A DNA stretch of 64,000 bases from Marinilabilia salmonicolor (GTDB lineage: Bacteria; Bacteroidota; Bacteroidia; Bacteroidales; Marinilabiliaceae). The notes under the pieces were generated by a model. That model was not told where the DNA came from, searched no databases, and was given only the letters and a program-made list of their open reading frames with translations. How positions within the stretch are numbered: position 1 is the stretch's first letter; each line of letters begins with the position of its first letter. The position numbers were made by a program, and so were the translations under genes. Of this stretch, positions 25,181-33,437 are shown piece after piece. The DNA lies in the NCBI RefSeq assembly GCF_003003035.1, contig NZ_PVTS01000004.1, positions 124,001-188,000 on the forward strand. The letters run 5' to 3'.

Positions 25181-26038
25181 TTATACCCCTGCTTTGGACC
25201 CAAACAGATCGATGTGTAATCGTGGGGCATAACGCCAACCATTGCTGATGGCCATTTCTGCTACCATGGCGGATGTGGTTTTCAACTCTTCGGGAGTGGC
25301 TCCCAGCGGCATCAGGAGAATATCCGCCGGGTTCCAGTTATTAAGATGAGCCAGAAATTCTTCCTTTATTTCGATGTAATCGTTGGGTTGCCCTACAACA
25401 AATTTAAGCTGCAATTCTTTGCCTGAAGCGTTGCAAAAGTCAATGTATTTTTGGAGTACCTCAATATTTCTTCGTTTTTCGGCGTGATAAGTCAGCGGTC
25501 CGTTGGGTTTCAATCCGTAGGCGGCCAGTTTTTGGGCTGAAGGATTGGAGTTCTTCAGTTTGGGGGAAATACTGAACAGGTCAATGTGTTGTGCCACATC
25601 TTCAGCAAAGATTGTTCCGTTGGTTTCGATGCTCAAATGTAGCTGTAATTCTTCCTTGAGGCGTGCGGAAAGCATTGCAAGGTGTCTGTGCTGAAGCATT
25701 GGTTCTCCACCTGTCAGAACCACGTGGTTGAGGTTTCCGATATTGTGTTGTACCAGAGTAAAGATGTCCTCCTGACTTAATTGGAGTTCCTGTTCTGCTT
25801 CAAATGAGGCATACGGAGTATCGCAGCGGCAGAATGAGCCGTCTGGAAGCGACCACATACAACGCAGATTGCATCCGGCAAGTCGTATAAACAATGAAGG
25901 AACCCCTGCCAGTTTGCCTTCGCCCTGTATGGTGCCGGAGGTTTTCATTCCAGTGGCAGGTATCGATTTCAACGGTTTGCCATGTTTATCCTTAGTTATG
26001 GGAAAAACGCCCTCGTTGGCCAGTACTATCTTGTTCAT
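25181..26038 (-). CDS. queE: 7-carboxy-7-deazaguanine synthase, radical SAM (long form)
   Basis: Converts 6-carboxy-tetrahydropterin to 7-carboxy-7-deazaguanine with an iron-sulfur cluster and SAM. The signature GTIQGEGKLAGVPSLFIRLA precedes the cluster loop. Cysteines lie at 56, 60, 70 and 72 (C-X3-C-X9-C-X-C, followed by DTPYASF). The classic loop would be CX3CX2C or CX14CX2C, so the ligand set here is probably C56, C60 and C72, with C70 extra. VVLTGGEPMLQ and ETNGT are typical SAM-binding segments. At 285 residues it is the long Bacteroidota form. It overlaps the queC stop by 4 nt, so they are co-translated. Confidence 0.93.
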   Translation of the reverse strand: MNKIVLANEGVFPITKDKHGKPLKSIPATGMKTSGTIQGEGKLAGVPSLFIRLAGCNLRCMWSLPDGSFCRCDTPYASFEAEQELQLSQEDIFTLVQHNIGNLNHVVLTGGEPMLQHRHLAMLSARLKEELQLHLSIETNGTIFAEDVAQHIDLFSISPKLKNSNPSAQKLAAYGLKPNGPLTYHAEKRRNIEVLQKYIDFCNASGKELQLKFVVGQPNDYIEIKEEFLAHLNNWNPADILLMPLGATPEELKTTSAMVAEMAISNGWRYAPRLHIDLFGSKAGV

Positions 26039-26706
26039 CGTATAAGTGCTTTATCTTCTATTCCGGCTTCTGCAAAGGCTTTGGCCCTCAGAAGACAGCT
26101 GTCGCAGGTTTCACAAGGCTTTTCACCACCCCGATAGCAACTCCAGGTCAACTCAAAGGGGACCCCCAGTTCCCGGCCCAATTGGATCTCCTCGGCTTTG
26201 GTCTTGTGCACAAACGGGGCATGAATCCGGATGGGGCGATTTTGCTCAGCGCCCATTACCGTACCTTTGTTTACCGCATTTTCCATAGCTTCAATGAATT
26301 CCTGACGACAATCCACGTAGCCGGAATAATCCACCTGACTAACCCCGATAAAGATCTCTGTAGCCTGAATGGCTTCGGCGTAAGATGCCGCAACTGATAA
26401 AAATACCATATTTCGGGCCGGTACGTAAGTAACAGGAATGTCCTGACGTGTGACGTCGCCGTTTTCCACTTCCATAGACTTGTCAGTAAGGGAAGAGCCT
26501 CCCCACTGATCCAGCTTCAGGGAAACTACCTGATGAGCTGCAACACCGGCTTCTTGTGCAATGGCTTTGGCCGCATGTAACTCACGATCGTGACGTTGAC
26601 CATAGTCAAACGACAAGGCATGAATCTCAAACCCGCGCGATTTAGCCAGGTAGAGGGCAACGGCACTGTCGAGACCTCCCGATAATAACACAACTGCTCG
26701 CTTCAT
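26035..26706 (-). CDS. queC: 7-cyano-7-deazaguanine synthase
   Basis: ATP-dependent conversion of 7-carboxy-7-deazaguanine to preQ0. The PP-loop SGGLDS is at 9-14. The C-terminal zinc site (SCYRGGEKPCETCDSCLLRA) has four cysteines. Length is 223 residues from ATG 26706; a longer frame to 26763 is excluded because it adds no conserved residues. The stop TGA overlaps the queE ATG. It is preceded by a leader of about 250 nt from a promoter at 26966-26973. queD and folE-type genes are not in the window. Confidence 0.96.
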   Translation of the reverse strand: MKRAVVLLSGGLDSAVALYLAKSRGFEIHALSFDYGQRHDRELHAAKAIAQEAGVAAHQVVSLKLDQWGGSSLTDKSMEVENGDVTRQDIPVTYVPARNMVFLSVAASYAEAIQATEIFIGVSQVDYSGYVDCRQEFIEAMENAVNKGTVMGAEQNRPIRIHAPFVHKTKAEEIQLGRELGVPFELTWSCYRGGEKPCETCDSCLLRAKAFAEAGIEDKALIR

Positions 26707-26973
26707 TGATGAAAAAGTTTTTAAAATATACCATACATCCGGCCATTTGGTCGGTGTAACCAATTAAAAACAGTTTCTTAACTTTTCCTGAAAAAAACAT
26801 TGGGGAATGGAAGAACCGGAGAGAAATCTCCTGCAAAAGCACAGTTCCCGGCAACATCTGAAAAATACAGACGCCGGAAAATCAGCATTTATGCACATGC
26901 AGTCCATGGCCCATAGTTTTTTTTAGAGACAGGATGGTTTCGAACTGTCTTTCTGATTTAGGGTGCAAAGATA
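26707..26973 (-). promoter_or_regulatory. queC promoter and long structured leader
   Basis: On the minus strand TATCTTTG (26966-26973) matches the -7 consensus and is followed by CACCC. Transcription would start near 26959, leaving about 250 nt of leader. The leader can form CCGGC/GCCGG with TCTG/CAGA (26848-26877) and a GGAG/CTCC hairpin near 26818-26831. I could not match preQ1-I, -II or -III riboswitch consensus. No open frame of note lies in it. Confidence 0.5.
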
Positions 26974-27015
26974 CGAAAATATGAAATCCACAATCATGGT
27001 TTCATTCAAAATGTG

Positions 27016-27023
27016 CATTTTTG
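27016..27023 (+). promoter_or_regulatory. Possible promoter of the PagL-like gene
   Basis: CATTTTTG matches TAnnTTTG at seven of eight positions and is followed by CACC, like several other promoters here. It would start transcription about 30 nt before the GTG at 27061. The -33 element is not clear. Confidence 0.35.
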
Positions 27024-27060
27024 CACCTGATTTGTTTAAGCAGCCAAAAGATTTTGTATT

Positions 27061-28194
27061 GTGAGAAGTTGTATTCTGTTTTTAATAACGTTTTTTCTTA
27101 TGTTTTCCGGGGTTGGGAAGGCACAACATGTACCGGTTTCGGAGGTAGGACTACCTCCTAATCAGCAACATGTGAGTGTTCTTTATCATCATGGAATCGT
27201 TATTCCTCATCATGCGAATATGATCTATTTTATAGACGATTTCTCACGAGGTGTGGAAGTGAATTATGGTTTGTGGCGTTTCGACCGGGCTGGTTGGCAA
27301 CAGTATTACAATTATCCTGAGGTTGGGGTGGGATTTTTTTATAACTCCTATGGCAATCCTGATATTTACGGACAGGGGATGGCGGTTTATCCTTATCTGA
27401 AATTTCCCATTGTCCGGACCTCCCGTTTTACATTAAAGAATAAGGTGGCAATGGGACTGGGTTATACCAACAATCCGTTTGATCCACAGGAAAATCCATG
27501 GAATCAGATTTTCGGCGCTAAGCTCAATGCATATGTCGGTTTTGGGCTTTATACCGGTTACCGGATTTTGGATCACTGGTCCTTGTATGGTTCAGCTTCA
27601 TTGAATCATATGTCGAATGGTGCTGCACGTAAGCCCAATAATGGTATCAATACCCTTACTTTCAGCCTGGGAACCCGCTATCATTTTCTGGATGATAAAA
27701 TGCCACAGTTGAAGCGGCATGATGCGCCCCGCAGAAATAACAGGGAGATAGAGGTGTTCGTAAATTACGGACGCAGTCAGGCCAACGATTACAATTTCAA
27801 TATTTATTCCTCGGGCAGTTTGAGCATCAATCACATTTGGTACCGGTCGGTTAAGTCTGCCTGGAGTGCCGGATTGGATGCCATATATTTTGGAGCTGCT
27901 CCATATGCATATCCTGATATAAAAGAGTACATTGATCATACCGACAGAATGTTTTATGGTGCATTTGGGGGCCGCCACTGGATTATGGGGAAAACCTCTC
28001 TTTTTGTTCAGGTGGGGGTTTATCTTTATTCACATATAAAACCACCTCAGCCGGTTTATCCCCGGTTAGGTATCCGCCACCGGATTACGGACCGATTGGT
28101 GGCTAATTTCAGTGTGAAAGCAAGTTTTTTCAGGTCTGAATTTATGGAGTTTGGATTGGGATACCGTATTCCATATAAAAAGAATGAATTATGA
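27061..28194 (+). CDS. PagL-like acyloxyacyl hydrolase (lipid A 3-O-deacylase family)
   Basis: A predicted outer-membrane beta-barrel esterase that removes a fatty acid from lipid A. The signal peptide is residues 1-22 (ending GVGKAQ). Catalytic-type His and Ser are in LNHMSNGAARKPNNGIN (H183, S185), matching the H-x-S-N motif of PagL. The C-terminal half is strand-rich and ends in GLGYRIPYKK. At 377 residues it is much longer than Pseudomonas PagL (about 170), as in other Bacteroidota homologues. The start is GTG 27061, shortly after a possible promoter. It overlaps the next gene by 4 nt (ATGA). Confidence 0.82.
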   Translation: MRSCILFLITFFLMFSGVGKAQHVPVSEVGLPPNQQHVSVLYHHGIVIPHHANMIYFIDDFSRGVEVNYGLWRFDRAGWQQYYNYPEVGVGFFYNSYGNPDIYGQGMAVYPYLKFPIVRTSRFTLKNKVAMGLGYTNNPFDPQENPWNQIFGAKLNAYVGFGLYTGYRILDHWSLYGSASLNHMSNGAARKPNNGINTLTFSLGTRYHFLDDKMPQLKRHDAPRRNNREIEVFVNYGRSQANDYNFNIYSSGSLSINHIWYRSVKSAWSAGLDAIYFGAAPYAYPDIKEYIDHTDRMFYGAFGGRHWIMGKTSLFVQVGVYLYSHIKPPQPVYPRLGIRHRITDRLVANFSVKASFFRSEFMEFGLGYRIPYKKNEL

Positions 28195-28937
28195 AAGGTA
28201 TTTGGACACTATTGATATTGGCAATTCTTTTTTCTGGGTGCGACTATACCGATGCTTTGCTTAAAGACGGGAAAATGATCCGAAAAGAGGTATTGCTCGG
28301 GTCCATTGAGCGGATAGAGATAGATACCTCCGTTGAATTGGTTCTTACCAATGGGAGGGATTCGGTGGTTGTTGTGGAGGGACTTGACTTTCTTGTGCCC
28401 CGGCTGGTGTTAAATCAGGAGGGGGACGTGTTGAAAATTGAGTCGGAAGGTTTGATTGGTTTTAGAGAAAAACAGCTGCCAACCGTTACGGTTGGAGTTT
28501 CCGGGCTTAAACGAATTACCTCTAACTTTCCATCCAGGATAACCAACACGGATACATTGAAATTATCCTCGCTTTCGGTGGTGATTAACGGTCGCGGAAC
28601 TTTTACACAGTGTGATTTGTTGGTTGATGCAGGAACGCTCTCTCTGGCCGCCTATGGCAGCAATGTTGGGAACCATATTTTCAGAGGGAAAGCCGATAAG
28701 CTGATTGTCAATGCAGAAGGGTTATCAACGGTTGATGCGTTGCAGCTGAAGGCAAAAACGGTTCGTATGGTTCAAAAATCGGTAAACTCGTCCTACGTAA
28801 ATGCTGTGGAAGCGTTGAGTGTGGATATTTTTTCTTCCGGTAATGTTTATTACATCGGTAACCCTGATACAACGCTTAAAATAGGTGATCCCTTGTATGA
28901 AGTGGAACTTGGTACATTAATAAAGTTGACGGAGTAA
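28191..28937 (+). CDS. GIN-domain (DUF2807) lipoprotein
   Basis: A 248-residue lipoprotein (lipobox LFSGC near residue 18) followed by a DUF2807/GIN-type right-handed beta-helix fold. Segments such as IERIEIDTSVELVLTNGRDS open the domain, and short alternating strand repeats (LSSLSVVINGRGTFTQCDLL and so on) fill it. Such proteins are called putative adhesins but are generally uncharacterised. It is translationally coupled to the PagL-like gene (4-nt overlap), suggesting a shared surface-lipid or envelope role. It converges with the rrf2 gene, 10 nt away. Confidence 0.85.
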   Translation: MKGIWTLLILAILFSGCDYTDALLKDGKMIRKEVLLGSIERIEIDTSVELVLTNGRDSVVVVEGLDFLVPRLVLNQEGDVLKIESEGLIGFREKQLPTVTVGVSGLKRITSNFPSRITNTDTLKLSSLSVVINGRGTFTQCDLLVDAGTLSLAAYGSNVGNHIFRGKADKLIVNAEGLSTVDALQLKAKTVRMVQKSVNSSYVNAVEALSVDIFSSGNVYYIGNPDTTLKIGDPLYEVELGTLIKLTE

Positions 28938-28947
28938 TGTAACCGCG

Positions 28948-29385
28948 TTATTGATTGGCGGTTTCCTTTTTCTCAAGCTCCATTTGTTGCTCCAGTAAAT
29001 CCTGCAGCGTATTGTTTTGGAAATAATCGGCAATGATGTTGTTGAGTCCTGACCAGAACTTCTTGGCAGAACAGGTATTCTCCCGGTCGCATTTGTAATT
29101 CCTTTCAATACAATCGATAACACAAATGCCGGGCTCAAAAGCATTGTTGATGTCCAGGATTCTTATTTGATCTGCGGGACGTGTAAGGATGTATCCGCTT
29201 TTCTTACCTTTAACATTGGTAATCAGTCCTGCCACTTTAAGTGCATAGATGATGTGATCCAGGTATTTATTGGAAATATCCTGGCGTTCGGAAATGTCTT
29301 TCTGAAAAATACCGTTATTGTTGGTTTCGCGGGCAATCTCGACCATGGCTCTGAGGCCGTAACGGGTTTTAGTGTTAAATTTCAA
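28948..29385 (-). CDS. Rrf2 family transcriptional regulator with four cysteines
   Basis: A 145-residue winged-helix regulator of the Rrf2/IscR/NsrR family. The N-terminal signature KFNTKTRYGLRAMVEIA is clear, followed by the recognition region (KDISERQDISNKYLDHIIYA) and the wing KGKKSGYILTRP. Cysteines at 88, 92, 99 and 105 (CX3CX6CX5C) lie where IscR and NsrR bind an Fe-S cluster, so a redox, NO or iron signal is plausible but unproven. It is the last gene of a four-gene operon (YceI, porin, YceI-like, rrf2), 12 nt behind the YceI-like gene, and probably controls that operon. Confidence 0.92.
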   Translation of the reverse strand: MKFNTKTRYGLRAMVEIARETNNNGIFQKDISERQDISNKYLDHIIYALKVAGLITNVKGKKSGYILTRPADQIRILDINNAFEPGICVIDCIERNYKCDRENTCSAKKFWSGLNNIIADYFQNNTLQDLLEQQMELEKKETANQ

Positions 29386-29397
29386 TGCTACAGATTT

Positions 29398-30078
29398 TTA
29401 CTTGTTTAAAGTAAGCCCAAAGTTAATAAAAACTTCATTATTAACCTTTACCATGCCCATGAATTTGGATGGTGGTTCCAGGTTGAAGTCTTGCAGACTG
29501 ATATTAACCTTGCCGTTAAGGTGGACGGATTCCTCTCTGCAGTCATGTATGCGGCCAGGTATTTCATAAGTGTTGGATGTTCCGGCAAGTCCTACTTTTA
29601 TTTTCGGAACCACCGTGCTTTCAGCACCGGCCGGTAATTTAATGTTTTCAAAGAAGATGGTAATATCGATGTAGGGATATTCAGAAGCTTTTATGAGTTT
29701 TAGAAAATCATCAAGCATCATGGGATTTGACGGGTTGAATTCGTTTGCGGGAATTTTGAGCTTTATTATTTCCCCTGAATGACTTTCTTCTTCAATAATC
29801 TCATCCTTTTTGCGGAAGACCTGCTCAAAGTGAAAATGGTTCACATTGGTTGAACCTTCTATTTTTATATAGTTGTCGCACTCTTCAACGATTGATTCAT
29901 TGTGATGAGGGAGGTGTTTCTCCGCCATTGGTTGCCCGACAACATGGAAGAAACAGAATAAAAAACTTATTACCATCACCATACGTAATCTCCGGTAATG
30001 CTTGAACTCATTCTGGGAAATCCGTTTAACCGGTTTTGTATAGCCGGCTGGTAACAGTAATAAGTTTTTTAACTTCAT
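29398..30078 (-). CDS. YceI-like exported protein (divergent)
   Basis: A divergent member of the YceI-like beta-barrel family, which binds polyisoprenoid or other lipids in the periplasm. The C-terminal part (LNGKVNISLQDFNLEPPSKF followed by MGMVKVNNEVFINFGLTL) parallels the YceI gene 1.4 kb upstream (YEMDPPTAMFGTIKTGDEVKVN). The N-terminus is ambiguous: from 30078 a 32-residue basic leader precedes the hydrophobic VMVISFLFCFFHVVG segment, while ATG 29982 would give a compact signal peptide. A weak stem (ctgatttt/aaaatcag) separates it from the porin gene. It lies 12 nt before rrf2. Confidence 0.7.
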   Translation of the reverse strand: MKLKNLLLLPAGYTKPVKRISQNEFKHYRRLRMVMVISFLFCFFHVVGQPMAEKHLPHHNESIVEECDNYIKIEGSTNVNHFHFEQVFRKKDEIIEEESHSGEIIKLKIPANEFNPSNPMMLDDFLKLIKASEYPYIDITIFFENIKLPAGAESTVVPKIKVGLAGTSNTYEIPGRIHDCREESVHLNGKVNISLQDFNLEPPSKFMGMVKVNNEVFINFGLTLNK

Positions 30079-30120
30079 ATGTCTGATTTTTTGTTTTTGA
30101 AAATCAGCTGGTTGTCTTGA

Positions 30121-31380
30121 TTAGAAACTGATGGCAGCTTCTAACAGCAAGCCGTTGAATTTGCCCTCATTGAGAATGTCTCCGGTAGCAAATCCGTCAT
30201 ATTTCTGACTTACATATTCTACCTTGGCAAGAATATTTTTGGTCATAAACCAACCACCACTTAACTGCACCCGGTTGATGTCAACGTCTTCTCCGGTGGC
30301 AGTTTCACCGCCAACTGTATTGTAGCGTCCGCCTACGTAAAAGTTCTCTTCATTGCCAAAGCGGTATATTAATTCTCCTGACAGTTGTGTGAAGTTTCTT
30401 GTGTCAGCTTCGCCGTTGGATTTTCCGCTGGCAGATTCTATTACTCCGAAAAACTCCAAGCCGCCTAACTTCACAAATGGGTTGACCATAAAAGCAGTCA
30501 GTTCGTTATTGAAACCCGGATTCCATCGTCCTGAGCGGAAGTTTCCTGAAGCTGAAGCATCCGGAGCTTCCATTACATAATAGTAACGTGATCCTGCACG
30601 GTCGCCGGCATACAGATATGTCCTTGCACTTTCTCCGGTAGTGTAAACAGAACCGGTCAGGCGGAATCTGAAGTCTTCATCAATTTGTTTGTCATAACCA
30701 ACTTTTCCAACGAATGATGCTTTTGTGGTGCCGGGATTGGTGACCGATTGGTTCAGCTTTCCGTTTGTCAGACCCACCATTCCGATAAAGCCATTGCTTC
30801 GGTAATATACCTCTCCACCCACTTCTGTGGTAAAGGCATCCATGATGAGGTTGCCCACAAATGGGTTGTAAATGGCTCTTGCATTGTCGGTTCTTCTGAA
30901 GTGTGCATCACCGTAATTGTTTTCCATATGACCTATTTTGATGGTTACTTTATCCATCAGGTCAGCCATAAATCCTTCGCGAATGAAATCCAGTTTGTCG
31001 ATTTGGAAGTATCCGCCTTTTACGTATGGCTCTGGGTGGTGACGTGATGATAAATAGGTGCGAAGGTGCATTTTTACACCATCATAAAGGTGCACATCAA
31101 GGTCCAGGTTGGCTGTTGCCAAATTGAAGTTATCACCAATCTCAATCAATTCCACATCTCCTGAGTTTTCATGATCTACTGCCTGGAATTGAATGGTGGA
31201 TGCTCCACCAATTCTTACCTGAACACCGTCGAAATTATCGGCTGTGTCTTTAGGCGCTTCAAAGTCATTGATTCCACGCTGATCGGGAAGTCTGAAATTC
31301 TTAAAGTCTCTGTCGTTTTGTGCGCTGGTGGTAATACCTGTTGCCAGAAACGCCAGCAATACTAAATATTGAAATTTCAT
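30121..31380 (-). CDS. Outer-membrane porin-like beta-barrel protein
   Basis: A 419-residue exported protein with a signal peptide (FQYLVLLAFLATGITTSAQ). Alternating aromatic strands and charged loops are followed by a C-terminal barrel signature (LLLEAAISF, terminal Phe). It resembles porins with an N-terminal charged linker (DRDFKNFRLPDQRGINDFEA), but I do not recognise a named family. ATG 31380 is used because it opens the signal peptide directly; the longer frame to 31410 is not needed. It is flanked by two YceI-like genes on the same strand, with 48-nt and 42-nt gaps. Confidence 0.78.
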   Translation of the reverse strand: MKFQYLVLLAFLATGITTSAQNDRDFKNFRLPDQRGINDFEAPKDTADNFDGVQVRIGGASTIQFQAVDHENSGDVELIEIGDNFNLATANLDLDVHLYDGVKMHLRTYLSSRHHPEPYVKGGYFQIDKLDFIREGFMADLMDKVTIKIGHMENNYGDAHFRRTDNARAIYNPFVGNLIMDAFTTEVGGEVYYRSNGFIGMVGLTNGKLNQSVTNPGTTKASFVGKVGYDKQIDEDFRFRLTGSVYTTGESARTYLYAGDRAGSRYYYVMEAPDASASGNFRSGRWNPGFNNELTAFMVNPFVKLGGLEFFGVIESASGKSNGEADTRNFTQLSGELIYRFGNEENFYVGGRYNTVGGETATGEDVDINRVQLSGGWFMTKNILAKVEYVSQKYDGFATGDILNEGKFNGLLLEAAISF

Positions 31381-31428
31381 ATTTACTTTTTTTATTGGTT
31401 TGTAATGCAATAAGTTGAATGATGATTG

Positions 31429-32007
31429 TTACTTCAATTCAAGATTGATATTGACTTTTACTTCATCTCCTGTTTTTATCGTTCCGAACATTGCTGTCGG
31501 TGGATCCATTTCATAGTCACTCATTTGAATGGTGGCCGTTCCTTTTACCGTAATATTTCCACTCTCCTGATAGGAAAGGTTGATGGGTAAGGATACAGGT
31601 CTGGTTTCCCCGGCAATTGTAAGGTTGCCTTTGATCTGAACTTTTTTGTCATTGCCTGCCTGAATATTCAGTGGAGCCGACTGACGAAAAGTCAATGCAG
31701 GAGCTTTTTTTGCTTCCAGAGCTTCATGAGCTTTTTTGTCCATCATTGAGTTGTCGCTCGATAGTTTATTGGCATCACCGGTTAAACCGGCTTTTGTCAG
31801 GGTAAAGGAGCCGTCATCGTTTTGGGTAACTTCAGCCGTAGCCCTGAAATCTGACAAAACCATTTCCCAATCGTGAAGGGAGGAGGTTCCGGTAACTACA
31901 ACCGAATTCTTGTTCCCTGTCAAATTAAGTGTTTGAGCTTTGGTTGCTGTAGTACTGATAATTGTCAAAGCAATGATCAGCAGTGTCTGTAATGCAAATC
32001 TGGTCAT
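31429..32007 (-). CDS. YceI family periplasmic lipid-binding-type protein
   Basis: A 192-residue YceI protein: signal peptide (ALQTLLIIALTIISTTATKA), then the lipocalin-like barrel. Typical positions include the SSLHDWEM segment and MDKKAHEALEAKKAPALTFR. The strands VKGTATIQMSDYEMDPPTAM and KTGDEVKVNINLEL follow. YceI folds bind long isoprenoids such as ubiquinone-8 in other bacteria; the ligand here is unknown. It is the first gene of the operon YceI, porin, YceI-like, rrf2, with a promoter -7 box just upstream (32037-32044). Confidence 0.92.
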   Translation of the reverse strand: MTRFALQTLLIIALTIISTTATKAQTLNLTGNKNSVVVTGTSSLHDWEMVLSDFRATAEVTQNDDGSFTLTKAGLTGDANKLSSDNSMMDKKAHEALEAKKAPALTFRQSAPLNIQAGNDKKVQIKGNLTIAGETRPVSLPINLSYQESGNITVKGTATIQMSDYEMDPPTAMFGTIKTGDEVKVNINLELK

Positions 32008-32036
32008 ATCTTTAGTTTAAAACATTAATCCTATTG

Positions 32037-32044
32037 CAAAAGTA
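32037..32044 (-). promoter_or_regulatory. Promoter -7 box of the YceI-porin-rrf2 operon
   Basis: On the minus strand TACTTTTG (32037-32044) matches TAnnTTTG and is followed by CAATAGG. The ATG at 32007 is about 30 nt downstream. No clear palindrome for Rrf2 is seen here. The rest of this 356-bp gap (32045-32363) shows only a 6-bp stem-loop (cccggt/accggg, 32299-32315). Confidence 0.5.
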
Positions 32045-32363
32045 GTATAAAATGATAAAGTTTTAAATACTTTGGAGTCTTTTTTTTTATTTTATCGATT
32101 ATTGCCCTGTGAAGTTTTAAGGTAAATGAATGCTTCGCCTTGCTTACAATGATCTTGTTTTCCCGATTAGAGTATGATGGAGTGGGTGATTTTCCCTGTA
32201 AGATTCATTCGGTTGGCGATTGTAGAAAATTGAGTCAAAATGTGTCTGTTACAGAACTGTGTCGTTTATGATGAGCCCAAGTTTGAATCGAAGATTGGCC
32301 CGGTCATTAACCGGGATTACGTTGAAACAAGAAGGAAAGATCCCCCAATGGGAGTGAAGTTGA

Positions 32364-33302
32364 TTACATTCCCAGTGGAATCATCTCCATTAGCGGTTGC
32401 AGAATATTCGAAGTTTGACGTAAATGTATCGGAGGCACCACCACTTTAAGTGCCAAAGGCATGATGTCTATGTTCACGGTTTTGCCCAGATTGACCGGTT
32501 CTCCATCCACATGTCCCAACAGGGGGTGTGGGTGGTTGATTGTTATTTTTCGTGCTTTAACAATCTTATCGTATTTGCTTTTGTCGATAGATTGATCGAC
32601 CAGGCTTATTAGCAAGGCCGGAGCGGTATATTTCGGAAAATCTTTGATCAGACAAACATCAATCAATCCATCGTCAATACGGGCTTGTGGAGCTATGTGG
32701 AAATTGTTTCCATATTGACTGGAATTGGCAAAACTTATAAGAAAAGCATCCAGTTCTGTTAATTCTCCGTCAATCTCTATTTTGTAATGATCTGATTTGT
32801 ATTTGGGGAACTCTTTGGATATGAGTTGCATATAGGCCAGGGGGCCCCGCTTTTTTTTATGGGCAAACTGATGACTGATGTAGGCATCAAAACCAATGCC
32901 GGCAACGTTTAATGAGTAATAGTCGTTGATTTTGATGGCATCAATGGATTTTATATTTCCATGGTTGATGACATCCAGGGCTTTATTGACCTTGAATGGC
33001 ATTTGCAGAAAGCGGGCAAGTCCATTGCCCGATCCGGTAGGGAGAATGCCAAGTGCTGTTTCGGTATTGAGCAACCCGCGGCCAACTTCGTTGACAGTTC
33101 CATCGCCACCAACAGCCACAACAATGTCGAAATTTCCGGCTGCCTGCCTGCTTATTTCGAATGCGTGATCAGGGTGCTTTGAAAAAAGAATCTCAATGTC
33201 CAGACGCGAAGCATCTGTTTCATTCTGAATAAGCTTTGCCATGTCTTTCTGGCGTCCAATGCCGGAAGCCGGATTGATAATATATAAAGCCTTCTTTTTC
33301 AT
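32364..33302 (-). CDS. Diacylglycerol kinase family lipid kinase (YegS/DgkB-like)
   Basis: A soluble lipid kinase of 312 residues. The catalytic GGDGTVNEVGRGL glycine loop is near 64-76, preceded by KKALYIINPASGIGRQKD at the start and followed by GILPTGSGNGLARFL. The C-terminal beta-sandwich includes HGHPHPLLGHVDGEP-like His/Asp residues seen in YegS-type kinases. The substrate may be diacylglycerol or another lipid alcohol. It is divergent from the PAP2 phosphatase gene 135 bp away, so the two could act on opposite sides of a lipid phosphate cycle. A -7 box is at 33328-33335. Confidence 0.93.
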   Translation of the reverse strand: MKKKALYIINPASGIGRQKDMAKLIQNETDASRLDIEILFSKHPDHAFEISRQAAGNFDIVVAVGGDGTVNEVGRGLLNTETALGILPTGSGNGLARFLQMPFKVNKALDVINHGNIKSIDAIKINDYYSLNVAGIGFDAYISHQFAHKKKRGPLAYMQLISKEFPKYKSDHYKIEIDGELTELDAFLISFANSSQYGNNFHIAPQARIDDGLIDVCLIKDFPKYTAPALLISLVDQSIDKSKYDKIVKARKITINHPHPLLGHVDGEPVNLGKTVNIDIMPLALKVVVPPIHLRQTSNILQPLMEMIPLGM

Positions 33303-33327
33303 TCAATACCTGTTGGTTTTGCGGCCA

Positions 33328-33335
33328 CAAATTTA
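33328..33335 (-). promoter_or_regulatory. Promoter -7 box of the lipid kinase gene
   Basis: On the minus strand TAAATTTG matches TAnnTTTG, 26 nt upstream of the ATG at 33302. The -33 element is uncertain. Confidence 0.4.
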
Positions 33336-33437
33336 CATATATATTTTTGAAAATACCTCATTTGTGTTAGTCATGGACAATTTTTATGAGAAAAGTGAGA
33401 TAATTTTATTTTCTTTGATAAACTAAAATACAAAGTC

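Noticed and set aside
26707-26960. preQ1 riboswitch before queC
   Set aside because: I could not find the conserved core of preQ1-I, -II or -III; only generic stem-loops are present. Left as a finding for a covariance-model search.
32240-32449. Open frame of 69 codons on the plus strand
   Set aside because: It runs antisense into the 3' end of the lipid kinase gene, has no clear ribosome site and no recognisable motif.
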